Source: Streptomyces albipurpureus
GTDB lineage: Bacteria; Actinomycetota; Actinomycetes; Streptomycetales; Streptomycetaceae
Direction of reading: 5' to 3'
DNA: 64,000 nt
NCBI RefSeq assembly: GCF_023701525.1
Contig: NZ_JAMQAW010000012.1
Location: forward strand, 126,762 to 190,761
The notes under the pieces are model-generated. The model was not told the origin of the DNA and searched no databases. It saw only the letters and a list, made by a program, of their open reading frames with translations. Shown here in pieces: positions 46,236-54,952 of this stretch. Each line of letters opens with the position of its first letter. The stretch's first letter is position 1. A program made the translations under genes and the position numbers.

Positions 46236-47752
46236 ACCGGTTCGGCAGCAACGACAGTTACCGCGGGTACGGGCAGTTCGGCGGAGGTTTGGGAGCCGGC
46301 CGGGAGACGCAGGACGCAGCCGTGTCGCGCGGCGGCTTCGAAGCAGCGAATGACTTCGAACCGACGGACGGCTTTGAGCCCCGACCGGCAGAGGAAAGAG
46401 AGGCGGCGGACATCACGGACAACGGACACGGCAGCGGCGGTCAGCGCGGAAGGGGCCACCAGGGGGCGGGGGACGACGGCGAGCGGACCTTTGCCGCGTT
46501 GCCGCCCGCGGCCGGTCGCGGTTTCGCCGGGACCTGGTGGGGGCGGACCTGGGTCAAGGCGCTGGAGGAGACGGCTCTCGACGGCGACCAGTTGAAGAAG
46601 GGCCGCAGGCAGGCCCGTGCGGGATCGGTCGGGGCGGTTTCCGTGCGCCCCGGACGGATTACCGCCGTCGTGCGTGACCGGGACGGTACCGGTCAGCGCT
46701 GCGATGTGCTCCTCCAGGAACTCAGCGACGCCGAATGGGATCGTTTCCTCGACATGGCGGTGGATCGCGCGGGGCACATCGCCGCGCTCCTCGACCGTGA
46801 GATGCCGCCCCATCTGGTGGAGGACGCCACGAGCGCCGGGGTGGAGTTGCTGCCCGGCATAGGTGATCTGGAGCCGGAGTGCGGATGCGGGGCCTGGGAC
46901 CTCTGCCCGCACACTGCCGCGCTCTGCTACCAGGTGGCGCGGCTGCTCGATCAGGACCCGTTCATCCTGTTGTTGATGCGGGGTCGGGGCGAGCGCCGTC
47001 TGCTGGATGAGTTGCAGGCCCGCAGCGTGGCCCGGGCCGCGACCGGCGCCGCGGGTGATGAGCGGCGGGGGCAACCGCCGCGGGGCGTGCGGGCCGATGC
47101 GGTGTTCGCGGCCGGCTCCTCGTTGCCACCGCTGCCTGTCCCCCCGCCGCTCCCGGACGAGCCTGGGCTGTCACCGGTCCTGGACAGCGAGGTCGACCCG
47201 GGTCCCGGCATCGACCCCGACGCGCTGGAGTTCCTGGCCGAAGACGCCGCCTCGCGCGCTTACCGGATGCTTGCTGACGCGCTGTCCCCCGGCCATACCC
47301 GTAAGCCGCTGGAGGACGAACCGCGGGTGGGTGTCGACGCGGTGCGGATGGCGGCGAACATCCCTGGCCCGGTGATCGTCGAACGTCTCGCCCGTGGGAC
47401 GGGCCGCCAGCGCGCCGATATGGAGCTAGCGGTACGCGCTTGGCGAGCGGGCGGCCCGGCGGCGCTAGCGGTACTGGGCGACGAGTGGTCCCCCGGGGAG
47501 GAACTGCTCACCCGTGCGACGGCCGTCTTGGAGGGGGCCTGGGAAGCCTCGGATCGGCCGCGGTTGCGGTCGGCGGGCGGCGGCAGATGGACGGTGGTGG
47601 GAGCAGAAGCACAGCTACGGGTCGGCGAGGACGGCCGCTGGTGGCCCTTCGCCAAGGAGAAGGGACGTTGGGTGCCGGCCGGGCCGGCGAGCCATGACCC
47701 GGCCGCAGCGCTGTCCGAGGTGGTGCCAGGGGCATTGGGCGAAGTGGACTGA
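46232..47752 (+). CDS. SWIM zinc-finger protein coupled to SNF2 helicase
   Basis: 506 residues from the GTG overlapping the helicase stop codon. A Gly/Asp/Glu-rich N-terminal stretch (about 1-85) precedes GRGFAGTWWGRTWVKALEETALDGDQLKKGRRQAR, the conserved start of these proteins. The SWIM zinc ligands are C217-x-C219-x5-C225-x-H227 (CGCGAWDLCPH). SWIM domains bind DNA or proteins, and this type is often encoded with an SNF2 helicase. The pair probably acts as one complex on DNA; its biological task is unknown. Confidence 0.9.
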   Translation: MNRFGSNDSYRGYGQFGGGLGAGRETQDAAVSRGGFEAANDFEPTDGFEPRPAEEREAADITDNGHGSGGQRGRGHQGAGDDGERTFAALPPAAGRGFAGTWWGRTWVKALEETALDGDQLKKGRRQARAGSVGAVSVRPGRITAVVRDRDGTGQRCDVLLQELSDAEWDRFLDMAVDRAGHIAALLDREMPPHLVEDATSAGVELLPGIGDLEPECGCGAWDLCPHTAALCYQVARLLDQDPFILLLMRGRGERRLLDELQARSVARAATGAAGDERRGQPPRGVRADAVFAAGSSLPPLPVPPPLPDEPGLSPVLDSEVDPGPGIDPDALEFLAEDAASRAYRMLADALSPGHTRKPLEDEPRVGVDAVRMAANIPGPVIVERLARGTGRQRADMELAVRAWRAGGPAALAVLGDEWSPGEELLTRATAVLEGAWEASDRPRLRSAGGGRWTVVGAEAQLRVGEDGRWWPFAKEKGRWVPAGPASHDPAAALSEVVPGALGEVD

Positions 47753-48005
47753 AGTCGCACAAAGTAATACGTGAACCCCCCACCACATGAGAGAGATCCA
47801 CCGAACCACGCCGAACCGCCCCCAAGGCCTACGCGCGTAGGGCAGGGTTTCACCAGATGCATGGATCCGCCGGTAGGAGCGCTCGTCCGGGCAACTGGCC
47901 CGAGCGCCCCCATCGGCGGCCCCGCACGGAGTCCTGACGCCTCGTGGGAAGGGGCTCCGGAGCCATCTGGCCAGTAGACCCGCCTGACCCCCACCAGGAG
48001 GCCTT

Positions 48006-49370
48006 GTGTCCCGCTACGCACAGCTGCCCCGACCGCTCCGCCGCTCCATCGCCCTGGGAGTGCCGGTCGCCCTGGTCACCGCGATCGCCGTGACCGCGAC
48101 CGCCAACGGCAGCACGCCCGCTCCGTCCAAGCCCCGCGCCGCGGCCCCCGAGGTGGTGGGTACCGCGGTTCTCGACGAAATCCCCCTCGCGCAGTTCAGC
48201 AACTCCCTGATTCCGGACTCCGTGAAGAACGACCGCGGAGTCCACCTCGGGATCGGCAGCGATATGTTCCCAGCCGATCGCAAGGGCGAGTTCTGGGCGC
48301 TGACCGACCGCGGCCCCAATGGACAGATCAAGGTCGACGGGGTGAAGCGCCGCACCTTCGCGGTGCCGGAGTTCAACCCGGCGATCGTGCGCGTACGCGT
48401 GGCCGGTGACCGGGTCTCCGTGCTGCGGGCGATCCCCATCACCACGGCGTCCGGGAAACCGGTCACGGGTCTGCCGAACCAGGCGGCACGGGACGAGGCA
48501 CCGTACAACTTCGACGCGAGTGTCCCGCTGGCCTTCAACCCGAACGGCCTGGACACCGAGGGGATGGTCAGAGCCGAGGACGGTTCGTTCTGGCTCGTCG
48601 ACGAGTACGGACCGTCGCTGATCCATGTCTCGGCACGCGGTCGGGTGCTGACCCGCTATGTGCCCGAGGGCCTGAAGCTCAAGGGCGCGGACTACCCGGT
48701 CGTCGAGGCCCTGCCGTCCATCCTGTTGAAGCGCAAGCTCAACCGCGGTTTCGAGGCGCTGACCGTGCTGCCGGGCGGCGATCTGGTCATGGCGGTGCAG
48801 AGTCCCCTGCTGGTGCCCGACGCCACCGCGGGACAGGCGTCCCGCAATGTACGACTGCTGCGCTTCTCCCCCGAGGAGGAAGAAGTGACCGCGGAGTACT
48901 CCTACCGCTTCGACGCGGTGAACGTCGTCGATCCGTCCGAGACCGACACCTCCGAACTGAAGCTCTCCTCGCTGGTTCCCATCGACGATGACACCGTCCT
49001 GGTGCAGGAGCGTACGGACAAGTCCTCGCGTCTGCACCGGGTGAACCTGCCGAGCGGTGAAGGCATCCTGGGCAGCCGCTGGGACGACCTCGCGACCTCC
49101 CCGAGCTATGAGCAGCTCGATGACCCGGCGGCGGCCGGAGTCCCCGTGCTCGCCAAGCAACTGGTCGTCGACTTCGGCAAGGTACCCGGAGTGCCGGGCA
49201 AGGTCGAGGGCATCGCCGCCGTGGGCCGCGACACCCTGGCCCTGATCAACGACAACGACTTCGGTATGTCCGACGGTCCTGAGGCGTTCGACGCCGAGGG
49301 CCGGCTGGTGGACAGCGGTCTGGAGACCAGGGTGACGCACGTCAAGCTGCCGCGCCCGCTGCGCGGCTGA
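48006..49370 (+). CDS. Secreted phytase-like esterase-domain protein
   Basis: 454 residues. An N-terminal hydrophobic signal (about 14-35, LGVPVALVTAIAVTATA) is followed by the beta-propeller 'esterase-like activity of phytase' domain: DRGVHLGIGSDMFPADRKGEFWALTDRGPNGQI, GLDTEGMVRAEDGSFWLVDEYGPSLIHVS, GKVEGIAAVGRDTLALINDNDFGMSDG. These Asp/Glu-rich loops likely bind calcium. The substrate is a phosphoester or ester, unknown. GTG start with AGGAGG just upstream. It is probably monocistronic. Confidence 0.9.
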   Translation: MSRYAQLPRPLRRSIALGVPVALVTAIAVTATANGSTPAPSKPRAAAPEVVGTAVLDEIPLAQFSNSLIPDSVKNDRGVHLGIGSDMFPADRKGEFWALTDRGPNGQIKVDGVKRRTFAVPEFNPAIVRVRVAGDRVSVLRAIPITTASGKPVTGLPNQAARDEAPYNFDASVPLAFNPNGLDTEGMVRAEDGSFWLVDEYGPSLIHVSARGRVLTRYVPEGLKLKGADYPVVEALPSILLKRKLNRGFEALTVLPGGDLVMAVQSPLLVPDATAGQASRNVRLLRFSPEEEEVTAEYSYRFDAVNVVDPSETDTSELKLSSLVPIDDDTVLVQERTDKSSRLHRVNLPSGEGILGSRWDDLATSPSYEQLDDPAAAGVPVLAKQLVVDFGKVPGVPGKVEGIAAVGRDTLALINDNDFGMSDGPEAFDAEGRLVDSGLETRVTHVKLPRPLRG

Positions 49371-49857
49371 CCTGGGGCGATACCCAGTTCAGCGAGGGGC
49401 GGTCGCTGGGACTCACGTTCCGGTGGCTGCCCCTCGCGGTCTCCCGATGCGGCTTGTTGCCCGCAAGGGGCCGGGCCGATGGCCTGTCACCGAGCGGCCC
49501 GCGCCCGCGTCAGCAGCCGCGGCGTTCCGACCGGGTCCGTGGCCACGGGTCTGCGCCCCTCGCTGGCTGGCCCGAGCGGGCTGGAGCTGTGCGGGCTGGA
49601 GCCGTGCCCAGCGGGCTCGCCGCTCCCCTGGCCCGACGCACCACCGCGGCACACCCACCCCTGATGCCTCCGGGGGGGCGCTTCCTGACGAGCCCCTGAC
49701 TCATCCGGCCCACCGGCTGTGCGACACCAGGCACCTCGGGAGCCGCGACATCCCCGGGCGACGACTCCCGGCGGGAGATCCTCAGATCGACCTCGACCGC
49801 CGGCCAGCGGACGGGTCCGACGTCCCTACTTCTGATCACCGCACCAGGAGAGGCCCA
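49371..49857. other. Intergenic region
   Basis: About 490 bp between the phytase-like gene and the amidase gene with no supported gene. Codon bias is irregular in all frames. Confidence 0.45.
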
Positions 49858-50496
49858 ATGGATCGCAGAAGACTCCTCCAGGGCGCCGCCGCAGCGGCGG
49901 CCACCAGCATGCTCGCTTCCACCTCCCGCGCCCACGCTGCCAACGGTTCGGCAGCCGACCCCCTGCCCGATGCTCCCAGGCAGTCGCCGGGCACCGCACC
50001 CCTCAGCAGCACGGACTACCCCTCCGCGCAGTGGATGGCCGCCGCCTCGGCCAACTACACGGTCTCCAACCGGCCTTCCTCGTACTCGATCGACTTCGTC
50101 GTCATCCACGTGGCCCAGGAGACCTTCGCCGATACGGTCAGCATCTTCCAGAACCCGGCGAAACAGGTCTCCGCGCATTACGTCGTCGGCTCGTCGGACG
50201 GCTCGGTCGCGCAGTGCGTGCGGGAGCGGCACATCGGCTGGCACGCCGGCAACTGGGACTACAACACCCGCAGCGTCGGCATCGAGCACGAGGGCTGGGT
50301 GGACCAGCCCGCCTACTTCACCCATGCGCTCTACGAGAGCTCCGCCGCGCTCACCGCATCGATCTGCGACCGGTACGGCATCCCCAAGGACCGCGCGCGG
50401 ATCATCGGACACCATGAGGTGCCCGGCGCCGACCACACCGATCCCGGTCCGCTCTGGGACTGGGGGCGCTATATCCGCCTGGTGAACCTCGCCTGA
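49858..50496 (+). CDS. Tat-exported N-acetylmuramoyl-L-alanine amidase
   Basis: 212 residues from ATG 49858, with AGGAGAGG upstream. The N-terminus MDRRRLLQGAAAAAATS is a twin-arginine signal peptide, cleaved near RAHAANG. The catalytic domain is Amidase_2 type: SIDFVVIHVAQETFADTVSIF (first zinc His), VSAHYVVGSSDGSVAQCVRERHIGWHAGNWDYNTRSVGIEHEG, and IIGHHEVPGADHTDPG (last zinc ligands). It cuts the amide between muramic acid and the stem peptide of peptidoglycan. It may serve cell wall turnover or sporulation-related lysis. Confidence 0.9.
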   Translation: MDRRRLLQGAAAAAATSMLASTSRAHAANGSAADPLPDAPRQSPGTAPLSSTDYPSAQWMAAASANYTVSNRPSSYSIDFVVIHVAQETFADTVSIFQNPAKQVSAHYVVGSSDGSVAQCVRERHIGWHAGNWDYNTRSVGIEHEGWVDQPAYFTHALYESSAALTASICDRYGIPKDRARIIGHHEVPGADHTDPGPLWDWGRYIRLVNLA

Positions 50497-50624
50497 CCAC
50501 CCCGGGCCCCGGGCGGTGACGACCAGGGGTCAAAATACCGGAGTGGGAGCCTACTGACTGCACGTCATCTGACGTGGTTGTCCGGCTCGGCGCGCTAGGT
50601 CACGATGGTTCCAGGGAGGCCGAT

Positions 50625-51878
50625 TTGACCGATGCATGGGTGGCCCTGGAACCAGGCGCGGATCCGGTGACGCGGATCGCTGACCTGCGCAGGGCCTACG
50701 ACTCGTATGTGAGTGCGGGCCGGGTGGAGCGACCGGTGCGATCCGTGGTGGCCGACTCCTGGCGTCGGTCGGCCAGGGCCCAGGTCAGCCCCGAGGGCGT
50801 GGCGTCCATCGAGTTGAACGACGACGCGCTCACCACGTATCGCGAGAGCCATCCACTTGCCCGGGTGATGCCGCTGATACGGGAGCTCACCGGTGCCTAC
50901 GCGATGGACGGCGACCATCTGGTCGCGGTGTGCGACGCGCATGGGCGCATGCTGTGGGTGGAGGGTCCGCCCAGCACGCGTCAGCGGGCAGAGGTGATGA
51001 ACTTCGTGCCGGGCGCACGCTGGTCGGAGGCCGTGGCCGGGACGAACGCGCCGGGCACCGCGATCGCGGTGGACCGCCCCGTCCAGGTCTTCGCCGCCGA
51101 GCACTTCCGCCGCCCGGTACACGCTTGGACCTGCGCTGCGGCGCCCATCCACGACCCCGGTACCGGACGGCTGTTGGGCGCGGTCGACATCACGGGCGGG
51201 GACCGGCTGGCCCATCCGCACAGTCTCGCCTTCATCACCGCGGTTGCCCGGGCCGCCGAGTCCCAACTCGCCCTCCTCTCCCCCGCACCCGCCGAGGGAA
51301 GCGTGCGGCTGACGGCCCTCGGCCGCAACGAAGCCCTGCTGCTGGCCGACGGGCGCACCTTACGACTGAGCCGCCGCCACAGTGAGATCCTGGTACTGCT
51401 GGCCCACCGCCCCGAGGGCGTGTGCGGCGACGAGTTGTTGATGGAACTGTACGAGGACGAGTCGGTCACCCCGGTCACCCTGCGCGCCGAACTGTCGCGG
51501 CTGCGCCATCTCCTGGGCACCGACCTCCTGCGTTCAAGGCCCTACCGTCTCGCCTCGCTGGTGGACACGGATTTCGGTGCGGTGATGCGAAGGCTCGCGT
51601 CGGGAACGGTGACCGGAGCGCTCAGCGCCTACGCCGGGCCTCTCCTGCCAGCGTCCCTGGCGCCCGCGGTGGTGCGGCTACGGCGTCGGCTCACCGACCA
51701 ACTGCGGGCAGCACTGATCTCACGGGGGGACCCGGGACTACTGGCGGACTGGGCGTACAGCCCCTGGGGCGAAGATGACCTTCCGGTGTGGCGGGCGTTG
51801 GCGGGTGTGCTCCCCGGGGCCCAACGTCCGGCGGCGCTGGCGCGCATCCGGGAGTTGGACGGCTGGCAGGGAGCCTGA
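50625..51878 (+). CDS. GAF-domain regulator with C-terminal winged helix, TTA-containing
   Basis: 417 residues from TTG 50625, chosen because AGGGAGG ends five bases before it; the frame is open to 50574. The N-terminal part has VVADSWRRSARAQVSPEG, typical of AcoR-like GAF sensors. The GAF domain covers about 80-225 (ELTGAYAMDGDHLVAVCDAHGRMLWVEG... NAPGTAIAVDRPVQVFAAEHF... ITGGDRLAHPHSLAFI). A winged-helix DNA-binding domain follows (RHSEILVLLAHRPEGVCGDELLMELYEDE... LRAELSRLRHLLG). A TTA codon at 51360-51362 (residue 246) suggests bldA control. The ligand is unknown. Confidence 0.85.
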   Translation: MTDAWVALEPGADPVTRIADLRRAYDSYVSAGRVERPVRSVVADSWRRSARAQVSPEGVASIELNDDALTTYRESHPLARVMPLIRELTGAYAMDGDHLVAVCDAHGRMLWVEGPPSTRQRAEVMNFVPGARWSEAVAGTNAPGTAIAVDRPVQVFAAEHFRRPVHAWTCAAAPIHDPGTGRLLGAVDITGGDRLAHPHSLAFITAVARAAESQLALLSPAPAEGSVRLTALGRNEALLLADGRTLRLSRRHSEILVLLAHRPEGVCGDELLMELYEDESVTPVTLRAELSRLRHLLGTDLLRSRPYRLASLVDTDFGAVMRRLASGTVTGALSAYAGPLLPASLAPAVVRLRRRLTDQLRAALISRGDPGLLADWAYSPWGEDDLPVWRALAGVLPGAQRPAALARIRELDGWQGA

Positions 51879-51952
51879 GTCGCGGCGTCCCCCCGCGGCG
51901 CGCCTCCTGTACGCGGGGTGCCCCTCGCGGGCCGGCGCCTCGGGCCGGCGCG

Positions 51953-53806
51953 CTAGGGAAGCCTGAGTGTGGGGTTGTAGACATCCAGCCACATGGCGAA
52001 GTCCAGGGTCCGCTCCAGGCCCAGCCGGGTCAGTCGGTCCATCGAGGCCGATTCCCGTCGGGTCGCGTCCTCCAGCCACTCGCGGTCCAGCAACTCGAAC
52101 ACTCCGTGGTTCCGGCGCGTCAGCAGATCCTTGGCCTGCTGTTGGAGCTCTCGGGTGTAGTAGGGGTCTTGGGTCGACGGATAGGCGCTCTTGGGCCGCC
52201 AGGCGACCGAGGAAGGCAGCATGTCCTTGATGGCCCCGCGCAGCAGGCTCTTCTCCCTGCCGTCATAGGTCTTCAACGACCAGGGAGTGTTGTAGACGTA
52301 CTCGACGAGCCGGTGGTCGCAGAACGGCACCCGGACTTCGAGCCCGACCGCCATGCTGAGCCGGTCCTTGCGGTCGAGCAGGAACCGCATAAAGCGGGTC
52401 AGGTGCAGGTAGATCATGATCCGCATGCGGTACTCGAAGTCGTCCTCGGAGTCGAACTCATCGCCGGATTCGAGCCGCTCGACCTCTCTGAGGGCACTTT
52501 CGTATCCCTCTCGCCGGTACTCCTCCAGGTCCAGACCGGACCACAGCTGCGGGTTCAGGCCCGTGCCGTCCTTGTCGAACGCACCGATGTTGAGGGCGAT
52601 CCACGGGAAGGTCCGAGCCTGCTGGATCTGGGGTATGTGCATGTGCTTGTACCCACCGAACAGCTCGTCCGCCGCCTCGCCGGACAGGGCCACCGTCGAC
52701 CTCTTGCGGATCTCGCGAAAGAGCAGGTACGCCGAGAAGTCGATATCGCCGATACCCATCGGCACATCACGGGCGATGACGGCGGCCTTGCGGACCTCGG
52801 GATCGGCCAGTGCCTTCGGGCCGATCACGATGTCGGCGTGTTCCGAACCGACGTGCTTGGCGACTTCCCGCACATAGGGCGCGTCAAGGGTGTCGCGCAG
52901 GTCGTCCGAGGTGAAGTTCTCGGCCTGGTCCATGAAGTCGACCGCGAAGGTCCGCACGCGCTCCTCGCCCAGATGGGCAGCGGCCAGCGCGGTGAGGGTG
53001 CCGGAATCCAGGCCGCCGGAGAGCAGGATGCAACGTGGCACATCCGCGACGAGCTGCCGGCGCACGGTGTCGTCGAGCAGTTCGCGGACACGCCGGACGG
53101 TGGTGTCCACATCGTCGGTGTGGGGTCGGGTCTCCAGCCTCCAGTAGGTGCGGGTACGCGATCCGCTGACGTCGACCGTGACCACCGTGCCGGGTTCGAC
53201 CTGCTTCATTCCTGACCAGATCGCGTGTCCCGGTGTGAAGCAGTACGAGAGCGACTCGCGCAGCCCGTCGGCGTCGACCACGCGCTGGGCGAGCGGATTG
53301 GCCAGTATCGCCTTCGGCTCCGAGCCGAACAGCAGGCCATCTGATGTGGGGTAGTAGTAGAGCGGCTTGATCCCCAGCCGGTCGCGGATCATGACCAGCT
53401 TCTGGTCCCGTGCGTCCCAGATGGCGAACGCGTACATACCGTTGAGCCGATCGACCAGCGCCTCGCCCCAGTGCAGATAGGCGCGCAGTACTACTTCCGT
53501 GTCACTTGAGGTGTCGAACCGCTCCCCACGCCGAACCAACTCATCGCGCAGTTCGACGAAATTGTAGGTCTCGCCGCTGTAGACGAGCGAGACCTCGCCG
53601 TTCGGCGTGTGTACGGACATCGGCTGCTTGCCGCCCGGCAGATCGATGACGGCAAGCCTGCGGTGGCCGAGTGCGGCGTGCTGGTCGACCCATGTGCCGG
53701 AGGAGTCCGGACCTCGACACGCCATGGTCTGCGTCATCGTGTCGAGGGTCTCGCGTTCGTGCGTGAGGTTGCGGTTGAACGAGACCCAACCGGTGATTCC
53801 ACACAT
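51953..53806 (-). CDS. asnB: Asparagine synthase-like glutamine amidotransferase
   Basis: 617 residues, full AsnB length. The class II glutaminase nucleophile is C2 (MCGITGWVSFNRN), with NGEVSLVYSGETYNFVELRDELV. The synthetase domain has the PPi-loop ILLSGGLDSGTLTALAAAHL, SGEAADELFGGYKHMH and a KTYDGREKSLLRGAIKDM substrate loop. It moves ammonia from glutamine to an ATP-activated carboxylate. As the last gene of an eight-gene unit with methyltransferase, transporter and SARP regulators, it is more likely to amidate a pathway intermediate than to serve housekeeping asparagine synthesis, but that is inference. Confidence 0.92.
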   Translation of the reverse strand: MCGITGWVSFNRNLTHERETLDTMTQTMACRGPDSSGTWVDQHAALGHRRLAVIDLPGGKQPMSVHTPNGEVSLVYSGETYNFVELRDELVRRGERFDTSSDTEVVLRAYLHWGEALVDRLNGMYAFAIWDARDQKLVMIRDRLGIKPLYYYPTSDGLLFGSEPKAILANPLAQRVVDADGLRESLSYCFTPGHAIWSGMKQVEPGTVVTVDVSGSRTRTYWRLETRPHTDDVDTTVRRVRELLDDTVRRQLVADVPRCILLSGGLDSGTLTALAAAHLGEERVRTFAVDFMDQAENFTSDDLRDTLDAPYVREVAKHVGSEHADIVIGPKALADPEVRKAAVIARDVPMGIGDIDFSAYLLFREIRKRSTVALSGEAADELFGGYKHMHIPQIQQARTFPWIALNIGAFDKDGTGLNPQLWSGLDLEEYRREGYESALREVERLESGDEFDSEDDFEYRMRIMIYLHLTRFMRFLLDRKDRLSMAVGLEVRVPFCDHRLVEYVYNTPWSLKTYDGREKSLLRGAIKDMLPSSVAWRPKSAYPSTQDPYYTRELQQQAKDLLTRRNHGVFELLDREWLEDATRRESASMDRLTRLGLERTLDFAMWLDVYNPTLRLP

Positions 53807-53900
53807 CTGCCCGTCCTCCTCAAGGTCCTTGGAGTGATTCCGTTCCCCGGCTCGCCTGCGGCGCCCGTGGGGTCACCTGGGTCCTTCGGGAGCCCAGCGG

Positions 53901-54608
53901 TCAGTCACCACGTCGGCGTGGGGGGTCCTGGCTCTCCCCGACGTACTCGTCGATCCATTCCTTCAGCGGCATGATGGCGTTCCACACCTCGCGCACCGTG
54001 TCGATGGCCTGCGGCCGGTGCATCCACTCGGCCCGCTCGTACTCCTTGATCACCACCGCACCCTTCCAACGGAGGATCTCCGCACGGTGATGGTCGGCGG
54101 GATAGTCGGCGGGGGTGCGCTTGAGGACGGGTTGCACGCCTGGCCCCACGGGGAGTTGCCTGTCGGCCAGTTGTCGCCGGATGTCCTCGAACTCATGGGC
54201 GGATCGTCCGTCGGCGACGGCGGACCGGAATCGTTTGACCTGGTCCGGGGCGAAAGCCATGGCCCCGCCGGCCAGCCGCATATCGTCGCTCTCGATGCGG
54301 AGGAAGGCTCCGATCCCACCCACGGCCCGGTCGCTGGTCGTCACACCGACCCAGGTCTTGTAGGGGGACTTGTCCTTGGAGAACCTGACATCGCGATGGG
54401 GCCGGAAGGTGCGCAGCGGACCGAACTCCTCCTCAAGGTCCGCCATGAGTTGGTTGACCGGCCCCTTGACGTATTCCTCCCAGGTCGCCCGGTTGGCCTC
54501 CCAGTAGGTCTTGGAATTGTCCTTCTCCAAGCCTTCGAGGAAGGCGAACAGTTGAGGCGGGAAGCCATCGAAAGGCGGGGTTACCTGAACGCCTTCGTCA
54601 GTTGCCAC
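53901..54608 (-). CDS. DUF2461-domain protein
   Basis: 235 residues from a GTG start overlapping the TfoX-like gene by 11 bases. The DUF2461 signature is complete: FDGFPPQLFAFLEGLEKDNSKTYWEANRATWEEYVKGPV, FRPHRDVRFSKDKSPYKTWVGVTTSD, GGAMAFAPDQVKRFRSAVAD and the C-terminal YERAEWMHRPQAIDTVREVWNAIMPLKEWIDEYVG. No known function. It is embedded in the leftward unit between the TfoX-like gene and asnB (94-bp gap). Confidence 0.9.
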   Translation of the reverse strand: MATDEGVQVTPPFDGFPPQLFAFLEGLEKDNSKTYWEANRATWEEYVKGPVNQLMADLEEEFGPLRTFRPHRDVRFSKDKSPYKTWVGVTTSDRAVGGIGAFLRIESDDMRLAGGAMAFAPDQVKRFRSAVADGRSAHEFEDIRRQLADRQLPVGPGVQPVLKRTPADYPADHHRAEILRWKGAVVIKEYERAEWMHRPQAIDTVREVWNAIMPLKEWIDEYVGESQDPPRRRGD

Positions 54609-54939
54609 TGCCGCTCACCTTCCCGTTGTATTCCAGGGCTTCGTTCATCCAAGAACCGAAGGCCTGATCCGATTCGATCCCGTACTCGGCGATCACGATC
54701 CAGCCCTTACCCATTTCCTTGCCGCGCATTTCCGCCACGTCGGCTCCATCGCGCTCAAGTAAGGCCTCGGCCCTGTCGGGGTCGCAGCGCAGCATGAGTT
54801 GGCCGCTGGGATTCGCGGCGACCGCCATCTTGCCGTTGACCATAAAGGCGAGGCTGCCGAACATCTTCACCTCGCGTACCTGCTCCTCGCCCGAGAGGAA
54901 TTCACGAACACGGTCGGCGAGATCTTTGTCGTATGCCAT
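54598..54939 (-). CDS. TfoX/Sxy N-terminal-domain protein
   Basis: 113 residues from ATG 54939. The TfoX N-terminal-like fold is seen in MAYDKDLADRVREFL, VREVKMFGSLAFMVNGKMAVAANPSGQLMLRCD and the end GIESDQAFGSWMNEALEYN. Stand-alone forms like this are common in actinobacteria and are not competence regulators; function unknown. It starts 13 bases after the MFS-rhodanese gene and overlaps the DUF2461 gene. Confidence 0.85.
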   Translation of the reverse strand: MAYDKDLADRVREFLSGEEQVREVKMFGSLAFMVNGKMAVAANPSGQLMLRCDPDRAEALLERDGADVAEMRGKEMGKGWIVIAEYGIESDQAFGSWMNEALEYNGKVSGSGN

Positions 54940-54952
54940 TTCCGGCCCACTC

